Of a stretch of DNA of 64,000 bases, positions 44,703 to 53,218 are shown one piece after another. Numbering within the stretch: the stretch's first letter is position 1; each line of letters begins with the position of its first letter. Where the stretch lies: assembly GCF_030063145.1 (NCBI RefSeq), contig NZ_JASISM010000001.1:744001-808000 (forward strand), in the 5' to 3' direction. Under the pieces are notes generated by a model. The model did no database searches. It was not told the origin of the DNA and worked only from the letters and a program-made list of their open reading frames with translations. The translations under genes and the position numbers were made by a program. This DNA is from Cryobacterium sp. PH31-L1 (GTDB lineage Bacteria > Actinomycetota > Actinomycetes > Actinomycetales > Microbacteriaceae).

Positions 44703-44771
44703 GTGCAGAGTCTGGCACCGGCCGCCGACATTGCAACCGCGCGTCTTGGTCACGCTGAATAGACTCGCCTC

Positions 44772-45656
44772 ATGCGCTTTGGAATCGTCATCCTTCCCCA
44801 GGACCCGTGGCCGGTAGCCCGCAGAAAATGGCTCGGCGCCGAGCAGTATGGCTTCGACCACGCCTTCACCTACGACCATCTGTCCTGGCGCTCGCTCGCT
44901 GACGAGCCGTGGAGCGCGACCATCCCCACCCTCACCGCCGCTGCGGCCGTGACCGAACGGATAGCACTGGGGACCTTTGTCTCGTCGCCGAATTTTCGGC
45001 ATCCGGTGCCGTTCGCCAAGGATGTCGCGACGGTCGACGACGTCTCGGGCGGGCGGTTTCTGCTCGGCATCGGGTCGGGCGGCACCGGCTTCGACGCGAG
45101 CGTGCTCGGCCAGCCGGAGTACACCCCGCGTGAACGCCACGAACGCTTCGCCGAATTCGTCACGGGCCTCGACCTGCTGTTGCGCGGCGAGGAGGTGGGC
45201 TCCACTGGCGGAATCAGTTTCGCCGGCGAGTGGTTCACCGCCAAGAATGCTCGCATGGTGACACCGGGCTTCTCTGACCGGGCGCGAGTACCGTTCCTGA
45301 TCGCCGCCAACGGGCCGAAGGGCCTTGGTCTGGTCAGCCGGTTCGGGCAGGGCTGGGTGACCACCGGGCCAGACGGTGCCGAGGGGGAGAGCTGGTGGGA
45401 GGGCCTGCGCGGCCTCTCCGACCGACTCGACGACGTCGTCAGAGGCGCCGCCCGCGACCCGGCCACGATCGACCGGTACCTCTCGCTCGACAGCGGCGGA
45501 ACATATTCCTTGCAGAGCATGAACGCGTTTGAGGATGCCGTCGGCCGGGCCGCCGAACTCGGTTTCACCGACGTGATCAGCCATTGGCCGCGCGAGCACG
45601 GCATCTACGCTGGCGACGAATCCATCCTCGATACGGTCGCGGCAACCCTGAGCTGA
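44772..45656 (+). CDS. LLM-class F420/flavin-dependent oxidoreductase
   Basis: A 294-aa TIM-barrel luciferase-like enzyme. Characteristic segments are FGIVILPQDPWP at the start, YGFDHAFTYDHLSWRSL, the RIALGTFVSSPNFRHPVP region, DDVSGGRFLLGIGSGGTGFD and PFLIAANGPKGLGL. These fit the F420-dependent group common in actinobacteria; the substrate is not identifiable. TAGACT (44760-44765) is 6 nt before ATG 44772. It is divergent from the M4 protease. Confidence 0.87.
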   Translation: MRFGIVILPQDPWPVARRKWLGAEQYGFDHAFTYDHLSWRSLADEPWSATIPTLTAAAAVTERIALGTFVSSPNFRHPVPFAKDVATVDDVSGGRFLLGIGSGGTGFDASVLGQPEYTPRERHERFAEFVTGLDLLLRGEEVGSTGGISFAGEWFTAKNARMVTPGFSDRARVPFLIAANGPKGLGLVSRFGQGWVTTGPDGAEGESWWEGLRGLSDRLDDVVRGAARDPATIDRYLSLDSGGTYSLQSMNAFEDAVGRAAELGFTDVISHWPREHGIYAGDESILDTVAATLS

Positions 45657-45715
45657 ATCGGCCAAAGAGGCCGGTCGATCGGGGTTTCCGGCCAGCGGAT
45701 GTCTAGGCTGGGTTC

Positions 45716-46825
45716 ATGCGAGCACAAGACGACCCCACGCCCCTGGTTCCCCGCACCCCGCTGACTGATCGGCTCGGCTGGCTCGGCCTGCGCAGCGGCC
45801 AGATTCTGCTTGTCATCCTGCTGGCCTCCGTGGTCATCTTCGGCCTGGTGCAGCTGAAGCTCGTCGTCATCCCGGTTTTGATCGCGATCATCCTCGCCTC
45901 GGCGCTGAGTCCGGTCATCAACGGGCTACGCAAGCGTGGAGTCGCCGCCATCCTGGCCACCTGGATCACCCTGCTCGGCGGCATCGTCGTCTTCGGCGGA
46001 ATCATCACGCTCATCGTTCTCGCGGTGCGCGACCAGTGGAACGAGCTGTTCTCCTCGGCTTCGCAGGGTATCGACCATCTGCAGCAGCTCTTGACCGATG
46101 GACCGATTCAGGTCGACGAGAAGCAGATAGACGACGCCCGCACCGCCGTCGTGGACTTTCTCACCAGTAGCCAGTTCGGCACCGGGGCGCTCGCCGGCGC
46201 ATCCGCTGTCTTCGAACTGATCACCGGCGCGGTGCTGCTCGTGGTCATTCTGTTCTTCTTCCTCAAGGACGGCGGCCAGATCTGGAACTTCTTCCTGACG
46301 CCGTTCAAGGGTGAGCGCCTCGCCCGTGGACGCCGCATCGGCCACACCTCGCTGCGCGTGCTCGGCGGCTACGTGCGCGGCACGGCCATCGTCGCCGCTG
46401 TCGATGCCACGGCGATCGGTATCGGCCTGGCCGTTTTGCAGGTTCCATTGGCTCTGCCGTTGGCGGTCATCGTCTTCCTCGGCGCGTTCATTCCGCTGAT
46501 CGGCGCGACCGCGGCCGGCGTGCTCGCCGCCCTGGTGGCCCTCGTCGCGAGTGGGCCGGGCGTCGCGCTCATCGTCATCATCATTGTGATCGCTGTCAAC
46601 CAGCTCGAGGGTAATTTTCTGCAGCCGGTCGTGATGGCGCAGTCGCTCAAGCTGCATCCGCTGGTCATTCTGGTCGGGTTGACCGCCGGAACCATTCTCG
46701 GCGGCATTGTCGGCGCAGTGCTCTCGGTGCCGATCGCGGCCGTCGCCTGGGCCATCGCCAAGGCCTGGAACACTCCGGATGCCCCGCGCGCCATCCCGCC
46801 GAAGCGTCGCGTGCGAAAGCGCTGA
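45716..46825 (+). CDS. AI-2E family transporter (PerM/YdiK-type)
   Basis: A 369-aa membrane protein of the AI-2E family. Helices near the N-terminus (ILLVILLASVVIFGLVQLKLVVIPVLIAIILASALSPV is one continuous hydrophobic region at residues about 25-65), then the central VDATAIGIGLAVLQVPLALPLAVIVFLGAFIPLIGA and the C-terminal VIAVNQLEGNFLQPVVMAQ and LVGLTAGTILGGIVGAVLSVP are typical. The family name refers to one exported signal; the general role is not settled. TAGGCT (45704-45709) is 6 nt before ATG 45716. Confidence 0.88.
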   Translation: MRAQDDPTPLVPRTPLTDRLGWLGLRSGQILLVILLASVVIFGLVQLKLVVIPVLIAIILASALSPVINGLRKRGVAAILATWITLLGGIVVFGGIITLIVLAVRDQWNELFSSASQGIDHLQQLLTDGPIQVDEKQIDDARTAVVDFLTSSQFGTGALAGASAVFELITGAVLLVVILFFFLKDGGQIWNFFLTPFKGERLARGRRIGHTSLRVLGGYVRGTAIVAAVDATAIGIGLAVLQVPLALPLAVIVFLGAFIPLIGATAAGVLAALVALVASGPGVALIVIIIVIAVNQLEGNFLQPVVMAQSLKLHPLVILVGLTAGTILGGIVGAVLSVPIAAVAWAIAKAWNTPDAPRAIPPKRRVRKR

Positions 46826-46883
46826 CCGGCATCCGTTCAACACTGCTCGTGCCATCGCTGCCCCCCTGCGTGACTGGAGAACC

Positions 46884-49766
46884 ATGACCGAGCAGAGCCC
46901 ATTTCACCTGCCGCGCCCGCGCCTGACGCCCGAGCATGCGACCGAGCTGGCTCGAGACCGGTTCGGAGTATCGGGCGTTGTCACCGAGCTCGGCAGCAAT
47001 CAGGATCGCAATTTTCGGATCGAAACGGATGCCGGCTCGCTCGTTCTCAAAGTTTCCAACCCCGCCATCACGACGCTGGAGCTCGAGGCCCAGAACGCCG
47101 CGCTGAGGCACCTCGCCAACCTGGACCTCGACCTGCCCGCTGCGATCGCCGGGATCGACGGAGGCGAGCTTCAGCGCGTCACGATAGACGGGCAGAACCT
47201 CGACCTGCGCCTGCTGACCTACGTCGACGGGCATCCGCTGACCGACGCCGTGCGCCTGTCGGTCGGGCAGATTTGCGCGCTTGGTGACGTGGCCGGGCGT
47301 TTGGCACAGGGCCTGGCCGACTTCGAGCACCCGGGGACGGACCGCTTCTCGCAGTGGGATCTGCGGCGTGGCGGGGCGGTCATCGATACCCTCCTTGGCT
47401 ACGTTGACGACGACGTGCGCCGCGAACGGATCCGCACCGTCACCGACGCCGCACGGCAGCAGCTCGACCGCGTCGCGGCCGACCTGCGCGTGCAGACCAT
47501 CCACGGTGACCTGACCGACGACAACGTGGTCAGCCGACCTGATGCCGAGACGATCACCGGAGTGATCGACTTCGGTGATGTGGCCCAGGGCTGGCTCGTC
47601 GCCGAACTGGCCGCGACCTGCGCCTGCGTGCTGTATCGCAGCCCGCGGCATCCGCTCGCCGTCCTCGACGCAATCGAGGCATTCACCCAGCGGGTACCGC
47701 TGTCCGACACCGAACTCGCCGCCCTCTGGCCGCTGATCGTGCTGCGCGCCGCGGTGCTCGTGGTGAGCGGCGAGCAGCAGGTGTACCTCGATCACGACAA
47801 CGACTATGCCGACACCAACCGCGCGCGCGAGTGGCTCGCGTTCGCCACGGCGGCGGAGCAGAACGGCACTGAACTCGAGGCCCTCATTCGCTTTGTGGCG
47901 GCCGGCGAGCCGTCGCTGATCGTGGCCACCGATCATCCCCTGGCCGGACTGCTCGACTCGCGTGCGATCATCGATCTGTCGGTCACCAGCGCAGCGTTCG
48001 ACGCCGGAGTCTGGCTCGAACCCGGCATCGACGGGCGGGTGGCAGCGGATGCCGTCGACCGCTCAGGCCATGCCGTCACCCGCTACGGCGAGTATCGCCT
48101 GTCGCAAACCCGCATCGACACGGCCGAGGAGTCGGTCACCCTGGCCCTCGGGATCGAGATGTATCTGCCGGTCGGCAGTCCGGTGACAGCGCCGATCGAC
48201 GGGACCGTGGTGGTGGTGGATGCCGACACCGTGCGGCTCGAGGGCGCGGACTACGACCTGTGGCTGACCGGGGTTCACGGGGGAGGGCTCGATGGCCAGC
48301 GGATTCAGGCCGGATCCGACCTCGGAACGACCGGCGCCCGGGTGACCGTGCAAGCCAGCCGGCTGCGCGGCATCCACCCGCCGTTTTTCGCTGCACCCTC
48401 GGGCGCGGCGCTGTGGCAGCGGGTCTGCCCTGACTCCTCAGCCTTGATCGGGCTGGAGACGGCCCGACCACTCGCCGACCCGGCGGCGTTGCTTGAGCGC
48501 CGTGATGCGTCGTTCGCGCGTGTGCAGGAGCACTACTACGCGGCCCCGCCGCAGATCGAGCGCGGCTGGAAGCACCACCTCATCAACACGCACGGGCAGA
48601 GCTACGTCGACATGGTCAACAATGTCACGACCGTCGGCCACGGACACCCGCGCATTGCCGAAGCCGCCCGAAGCCAGTGGTCGCTGCTGAACACCAACTC
48701 GCGTTTTCACTACGACGAGCTCGTGCGTTTCACCGAACGACTTGCCCAGCTCGCGCCGGCCCCGCTCGACACCGTCTTTCTGGTCAACAGCGGCACCGAG
48801 GCCGTCGACCTCGCCCTGCGCCTGGCGCTCACGTACACCGGCCATGACACCGTACTCTCGGTGCGGGAGGCGTACCACGGTTGGTCGATGGCAGCGGATG
48901 CCGTCTCCTCCTCGGTCGCCGACAATCCCAGGGCCCTTCAGAGCCGGCCGAACTGGGTGCATCTGGTCGAGGCGCCCAACGCCGTGCGCGGCAAGTATCG
49001 GGGTATGCAATCGGCGCCGCAGTACCTGGATGACCTCGATGGCGACCTGCGGGACCTCGCCGACGAGGGACGCACGGTCGCCGCGTTCATCGCCGAGCCG
49101 GTGTTCGGCAACGCCGGGGGTGTGCTGCTGCCCGACGGCTACCTGACCGGTGTCTACGAGAAGGTGCGTGCACGCGGCGGGCTGTGCATCGCCGACGAGG
49201 TCCAGGTGAGCTACGCGCGCCTCGGCCGGCACTTCTGGGGTACTGAACAGCAGAACGTGGTTCCCGACATCGTCACCATCGCGAAGGCGATGGGCAACGG
49301 GCATCCGCTCGGCGCGGTCATCACCCGCCGCGACATAGCCGATCGCTTCGCCCAGGAGGGACCATTCTTCTCCTCGGCTGGCGGCAGCCCGCTCAGTTGC
49401 CGCATCGGTCTGACCGTGCTCGATATCATGCGCGATGAGGGCCTGCAAGGCAATGCCGAGGTCGTCGGCGGGCACCTCAAGCAGGGACTGGAACAGCTCG
49501 GCGAGCGGTTCGACCTGGTCGGCGCGGTCTACGGCATGGGGCTCTACCTCGGCGTCGAACTGGTGCTCGACCGGGCCGATTTCACTCCGGCCACCGCTGT
49601 GGCCGCCCGGCTCTGCGACGAACTGCTGCTGCGGGGCGTCATCGTGCAGCCCACCGGCGACTTCAAGAACGTGCTCAAGATCAAGCCGCCGCTCTGCCTC
49701 ACCGTCGCCAGCGCCGACCATTTTCTGCACGCGCTCGAAGACGTGCTCGAGCAGCTGGCGGGCTGA
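46884..49766 (+). CDS. fused APH-type kinase / M23-like swivel / class III PLP enzyme
   Basis: A 960-aa protein with three domains. Residues about 20-340 are an aminoglycoside-phosphotransferase-type kinase (GSNQDRNFRI, TIHGDLTDDNVV near 205, GVIDFGDV). Residues about 395-500 resemble an M23 peptidase or lipoyl-like swivel (MYLPVGSPVTAPIDGTVVVV) but without the zinc ligands. Residues about 510-955 are a class III aminotransferase-fold enzyme with NSGTEAVDLALRLA, EPVFGNAGGVLLPDG and the PLP lysine in IAKAMGNGHPLGA near 800. The kinase and PLP parts match hydroxylysine kinase and phospho-lyase (AGXT2L) pairs, so phosphorylation of an amino alcohol or hydroxy-amino acid followed by phosphate elimination is the inferred reaction. 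The start is at ATG 46884 after GGAGAACC. Confidence 0.87.
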   Translation: MTEQSPFHLPRPRLTPEHATELARDRFGVSGVVTELGSNQDRNFRIETDAGSLVLKVSNPAITTLELEAQNAALRHLANLDLDLPAAIAGIDGGELQRVTIDGQNLDLRLLTYVDGHPLTDAVRLSVGQICALGDVAGRLAQGLADFEHPGTDRFSQWDLRRGGAVIDTLLGYVDDDVRRERIRTVTDAARQQLDRVAADLRVQTIHGDLTDDNVVSRPDAETITGVIDFGDVAQGWLVAELAATCACVLYRSPRHPLAVLDAIEAFTQRVPLSDTELAALWPLIVLRAAVLVVSGEQQVYLDHDNDYADTNRAREWLAFATAAEQNGTELEALIRFVAAGEPSLIVATDHPLAGLLDSRAIIDLSVTSAAFDAGVWLEPGIDGRVAADAVDRSGHAVTRYGEYRLSQTRIDTAEESVTLALGIEMYLPVGSPVTAPIDGTVVVVDADTVRLEGADYDLWLTGVHGGGLDGQRIQAGSDLGTTGARVTVQASRLRGIHPPFFAAPSGAALWQRVCPDSSALIGLETARPLADPAALLERRDASFARVQEHYYAAPPQIERGWKHHLINTHGQSYVDMVNNVTTVGHGHPRIAEAARSQWSLLNTNSRFHYDELVRFTERLAQLAPAPLDTVFLVNSGTEAVDLALRLALTYTGHDTVLSVREAYHGWSMAADAVSSSVADNPRALQSRPNWVHLVEAPNAVRGKYRGMQSAPQYLDDLDGDLRDLADEGRTVAAFIAEPVFGNAGGVLLPDGYLTGVYEKVRARGGLCIADEVQVSYARLGRHFWGTEQQNVVPDIVTIAKAMGNGHPLGAVITRRDIADRFAQEGPFFSSAGGSPLSCRIGLTVLDIMRDEGLQGNAEVVGGHLKQGLEQLGERFDLVGAVYGMGLYLGVELVLDRADFTPATAVAARLCDELLLRGVIVQPTGDFKNVLKIKPPLCLTVASADHFLHALEDVLEQLAG

Positions 49767-49767
49767 C

Positions 49768-50100
49768 CTAGCGGCGCGTTTTCGCGGGGAGGGGTGGAGT
49801 CGGCTCGGGCTCGGCGATGAAGACCAGGCCACCGGCACTGTTGGCCGAGAGCATGAGCGCTTCGATCCAGTCCCGATTGATCGACGGGATTCGACTGCCG
49901 AAATACCGGTAGTAGAGCGTGCTCGTGGGGTCGAGCCAGATCGCGCTCCGGCCGCTGCCGACGTCGGCGGAATCGGTCCAGGTGAACACAAAACTTTCAC
50001 GTCGGCGCAGCTTGGTGCTGATCACGATCTGCAAGTGCATGAGGGCGCGATCGTCGAAGGTGATCACGATGCCCGGATTGCCGTAAAGCAATGTACCCAT
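49768..50100 (-). CDS. DUF7882-like small protein (Microbacteriaceae type)
   Basis: A 110-aa protein whose pattern MGTLLYGNPGIVITFDDRALMHLQIVI, then STKLRRRESFVFTW and DWIEALMLSANSAGGL, is one I associate with a family common in Microbacteriaceae (DUF7882). Some genomes call these ATP-dependent DNA ligase, but at this length there is no ligase domain. It lies tail-to-tail with the 960-aa fusion, the stops being 2 bp apart. Function unknown. Confidence 0.7.
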   Translation of the reverse strand: MGTLLYGNPGIVITFDDRALMHLQIVISTKLRRRESFVFTWTDSADVGSGRSAIWLDPTSTLYYRYFGSRIPSINRDWIEALMLSANSAGGLVFIAEPEPTPPLPAKTRR

Positions 50101-50210
50101 ACGTGCACCTCCTCGATTATTCCACCACTGTAGCGGTAGCCGGGGGAGGGGACAGACCGGCTCCTGGACGCCAATTCCCCCAGCGTCACCGCGTCGGCCG
50201 CCCACTCTGC

Positions 50211-50306
50211 TAAAGTATGTAGGTTGCCGTTCAACGGCCGCGGATAAAGAGAGCTCAGGCATTCAGCCAAGGGCACCGCGCAGTGAGAGAAAGGGGATCC
50301 CACTTT
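50211..50306 (+). promoter_or_regulatory. rpsO promoter and leader
   Basis: TAAAGT at 50211-50216 is a candidate -10 box, giving a leader of about 85 nt before ATG 50307. GCCGTT (50226-50231) and AACGGC (50233-50238) can fold into a small hairpin near the expected 5' end. Ribosomal protein S15 regulates its own leader in several bacteria, but no specific S15 site is identified here. Confidence 0.45.
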
Positions 50307-50576
50307 ATGGCACTCGAACCAGATGCTAAGAAGGCGATCATCGAAAAGTACGCTACCCACCCAGGCGACACCGGGTCCCCGGAAGTTCAGATTGCAATGC
50401 TGACGCAGCGCATTCTCGACCTCACGGAGCACCTGAAAGAGCACAAGCATGACCACCACTCACGTCGTGGCCTGCTTCTCATGGTTGGTCAGCGTCGCCG
50501 TCTGCTCGGTTATCTGTCGGACATCGACATCACTCGGTACCGCACACTGATCGGCAGTCTCGGCCTGCGTCGCTAA
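50307..50576 (+). CDS. rpsO: 30S ribosomal protein S15
   Basis: An 89-aa S15, a primary 16S rRNA-binding protein. The sequence [45 protein letters not shown] and [21 protein letters not shown] is standard. ATG 50307 follows AAAGGGGA; an in-frame GTG at 50283 would add eight non-conserved residues. It is transcribed toward pnp, 5 kb away, but is separated from it by a terminator and several unrelated genes. Confidence 0.97.
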   Translation: MALEPDAKKAIIEKYATHPGDTGSPEVQIAMLTQRILDLTEHLKEHKHDHHSRRGLLLMVGQRRRLLGYLSDIDITRYRTLIGSLGLRR

Positions 50577-50631
50577 CGTTCTGTAATTCACTTGCAGAAA
50601 GCAGCGCAGCGTTGACAACGCGAACTTCTTC

Positions 50632-50667
50632 AGAACGGGCCGTCACCTTCGGGTGGCGGCCCGTTCT
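50632..50667 (+). terminator. rpsO terminator with UUCG loop
   Basis: AGAACGGGCCGTCACC (50632-50647) pairs with 50652-50667 as a 16-bp stem (one G-U pair) closed by a TTCG tetraloop. It lies 56 bp after the rpsO stop. No T-run follows. Confidence 0.85.
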
Positions 50668-50888
50668 GCGTGCCCGCAGGCGGCGCGACGCCACGTCGAA
50701 CGGCTCGTGACATGCCCGCCGCCGGGCCACTGGCCAATCTGGAGCTGGTGGTGTCGGATCCGCTTTGCCCTCGCGAGGCGCGCACCAGAGCGGATGCCGT
50801 CCTGCCCGCCGCATTTAGGCACCAAACGGGGGATAGAACGGGGTTGCTAGCATGAGGGGTTGGCAATAACGAACGGATACCACGACGT
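50668..50888. other. gap between rpsO terminator and the amino-acid permease
   Basis: 221 bp without a supported gene. Short open frames on both strands look random. TAGCAT at 50848-50853 could be a -10 box for the permease, leaving a leader of about 30 nt. Nothing else is recognised. Confidence 0.35.
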
Positions 50889-52403
50889 ATGAGTCTCTGG
50901 CGCACCAAGAGTATTGAAGATTCGATAGCGGACTCGCTGGAGAAGGGCCACAGCCTCAAACGCACCCTCGGTACCTGGGACCTCATGATCATGGGTGTCG
51001 CCGTGGCCGTTGGAGCGGGAATCTTCTCGGTCGGCGCCAAGGCCGCCGGCAGCTACGCCGGGCCGTCGGTCACTCTTGCCTTTCTGCTGGCGGCGTTCAC
51101 CTGCGCGCTGGCGATCATGTGCTACGCCGAATTCGCCTCGGCCGTGCCCGTCGCCGGCTCCGCCTACACCTTCACCTACGCCACCCTCGGAGAGTTGCTG
51201 GCCTGGATCATCGGCTGGGATCTCATCCTGGAGATGCTCACCGCGGCCGCCGTGATCGCCAAATACTGGGGAATCTACCTGAGCACGGTCTTCGACTTGG
51301 CCGGCTGGAACGTCCCCTCCACGATCAGCCTGCTCGGCCTCGACGTGAGCTGGGGCGCCTTCGTCATCGTCGCGATCTTCACCACGCTGCTCGTGCTCGG
51401 CACCCAGTTGTCGGCCCGGGTCGCGAGCGTATTCACGATCATCAAGGTCGCCATCGTCGTCTTCGTCATCATCGTCGGCGCATTCTTCATTAACACGGCG
51501 AATTACTCTCCGTTTATTCCGGCCGAGGTGCCAACGACGGGCGGCGAGGGTGATGTTTGGATGCAGTCGTTGTTCTCCTTCATGACCGGTGCAGCTCCCG
51601 CCCAGTACGGCCTCTTCGGCCTGCTCGCCGGTGCGTCCCTGGTGTTCTTCGCGTTCATCGGTTTCGACGTCGTGGCCACGAGCGCCGAAGAGGTCAAGAA
51701 CCCGCAGAAAACCCTGCCTCGTGGCATCTTCGCCGGGCTCGCCATCGTCACGGTGCTCTACCTCGGTGTGAGCCTCGTGCTCACCGGCATGGTGCCGTAC
51801 ACGGTGCTGGCCGACGATCCGAAGGCATCCCTCGCCACGGCCTTCGTCGCAGTCGGCGCCGGCTGGGCTGCCCAGATCATCTCGATCGGAATTCTGGTCG
51901 GTCTCACGACGGTGATCATGGTGCTGTTGCTCGGCCTTTCCCGCGTGCTGTTCGCGATGAGTCGCGACGGCCTGCTCCCGCGCTGGCTGAGCGTGACGAG
52001 CGAGAAACGCCGCACTCCGGCGCGCATTCAAATTATCTCCGGCGCCGCCGTCGCCGTGATCGCCGGCCTGACCGACGTGGGCGTGCTCGAAGAAATGATC
52101 AATATCGGGACCCTGTCGGCATTCGTGCTGGTCAGCATCGCGGTGGTTGTGTTGAGAAAGAAGCGCCCCGACCTGCCGCGTGCCTTCAAGGTACCGTTCT
52201 CGCCGGTGCTCCCGATTCTCTCGGCCGTGCTGTGCATGTGGCTGATGCTGAACCTCACGACCCTCACCTGGGTGCGTTTCGCGGTGTGGTTGGTCGTGGG
52301 CTTCATCGTGTACTTCGCTTACGGACGCAGCCACTCCGTGCTCGGGATCAAGCAGCGTGCCGCCGCTCGCAACCCTCCGGTCGACTCTTCACAGCCGCTA
52401 TAG
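50889..52403 (+). CDS. APC-family amino acid permease
   Basis: A 504-aa permease of the cationic amino acid transporter-like APC branch. It has about 12 helices. Motifs are HSLKRTLGTWDLMIMGVAVAVGAGIF in helix 1 (the GxG(I/V) substrate loop) and, in mid-protein, FFAFIGFDVVATSAEEVKNPQKTLPRG, typical of the YfnA/CAT group. The C-terminus is short and charged. The start at 50889 fits the family's usual N-terminus. The stop codon lies inside an inverted repeat that extends to 52423. Confidence 0.92.
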   Translation: MSLWRTKSIEDSIADSLEKGHSLKRTLGTWDLMIMGVAVAVGAGIFSVGAKAAGSYAGPSVTLAFLLAAFTCALAIMCYAEFASAVPVAGSAYTFTYATLGELLAWIIGWDLILEMLTAAAVIAKYWGIYLSTVFDLAGWNVPSTISLLGLDVSWGAFVIVAIFTTLLVLGTQLSARVASVFTIIKVAIVVFVIIVGAFFINTANYSPFIPAEVPTTGGEGDVWMQSLFSFMTGAAPAQYGLFGLLAGASLVFFAFIGFDVVATSAEEVKNPQKTLPRGIFAGLAIVTVLYLGVSLVLTGMVPYTVLADDPKASLATAFVAVGAGWAAQIISIGILVGLTTVIMVLLLGLSRVLFAMSRDGLLPRWLSVTSEKRRTPARIQIISGAAVAVIAGLTDVGVLEEMINIGTLSAFVLVSIAVVVLRKKRPDLPRAFKVPFSPVLPILSAVLCMWLMLNLTTLTWVRFAVWLVVGFIVYFAYGRSHSVLGIKQRAAARNPPVDSSQPL

Positions 52404-52423
52404 GATATAAAGTGCCCCTATAG
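52398..52423. promoter_or_regulatory. inverted repeat overlapping the permease stop
   Basis: CTATAGG (52398-52404) and CCTATAG (52417-52423) are perfect inverted copies around 12 bp. The left copy contains the permease TAG stop. The location, about 70 bp before the next gene, would suit an operator, and the AT-rich stretch GATATAAAG inside may hold a promoter element. Confidence 0.4.
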
Positions 52424-52490
52424 TTGGAGGGCGTCAGCAATATGTGCTCGCTCGGCCAGAAAATCCACCAACGACGGCAGGACGTCTATC

Positions 52491-53198
52491 ATGAGCAACC
52501 CGATCGACACGAAATCAAGCGTCGTCCTGTTCAGCGGCTTGGCGACTCAGAAGGCCCTCGAAGCCGAAATCTTCGCCGCGTTCACTGCTGAAACAGGCAT
52601 AGCGATCGATGCCCACTTCGACCCCACCACCGAACTGCAACGCCGCTTCGCTGCTGGCGAGCGGCCGGACCTTGTCATTGTCGCGACCCCGGCTCTCGCG
52701 AGTCTGGCGGCCGACGGTGTCATCGACCCATCAACCGTCGTCCCCCTCGTGACGACCGGCATCGGAATCGGAGTGGCCGACGGTGCCGACAAACCCGACA
52801 TCTCGACCGTGCCGGCGCTCACCAGCGCACTGCGCAACGCCCGTTCGGTCGCCTACTCCCAAGCCGGTCAGAGCGGCATTTACTTTCGCACACTGATCGA
52901 GCGACTCGGCATCGCCGCTGAAGTGGATGCCAGAGCCACGCCACTCGCGAAGGGATTCACCGGCGTGGCCGTCCGTGACGGCCGTGCTGATCTCGCGGTG
53001 CAGCAGCTCAGCGAGCTCGCTTTCGTGCCCGGAATTGCCATTGTCGGACCATTCCCCGACGAGGTGCAGCACCTCACCGAATTCGCAGCAGCCCTAGGCA
53101 CCGCGGCGGCGAAGCCGGAGGCACTGGCGTTGCTGGAATTCTTGAACGGTGACGTCGCCCGTGCCGCCTACGAACGCAGCGGTCTTCGCGCCGTTTAA
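52491..53198 (+). CDS. ModA-like solute-binding-fold protein without signal peptide
   Basis: A 235-aa protein with the type-2 periplasmic binding-protein fold. It resembles molybdate-binding ModA in order (VVLFSGLATQKALEAEIFAAF, then RPDLVIVATPALASLAADGV, KGFTGVAVRDGRADLAVQQ) and ends RAAYERSGL. It starts with MSNPIDTKSS and has no signal peptide or lipobox, so it should be cytosolic and not part of a classical uptake system; no transporter genes flank it. A cytosolic sensor or enzyme is possible. It lies 20 bp before the isomerase-like gene. Confidence 0.75.
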   Translation: MSNPIDTKSSVVLFSGLATQKALEAEIFAAFTAETGIAIDAHFDPTTELQRRFAAGERPDLVIVATPALASLAADGVIDPSTVVPLVTTGIGIGVADGADKPDISTVPALTSALRNARSVAYSQAGQSGIYFRTLIERLGIAAEVDARATPLAKGFTGVAVRDGRADLAVQQLSELAFVPGIAIVGPFPDEVQHLTEFAAALGTAAAKPEALALLEFLNGDVARAAYERSGLRAV

Positions 53199-53218
53199 CT
53201 GCCGACGGAGAACGAACG

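Noticed and set aside
46665-47936. A 423-codon minus-strand frame opposite the kinase domain
   Set aside because: It is antisense to conserved kinase motifs and has no domain of its own.
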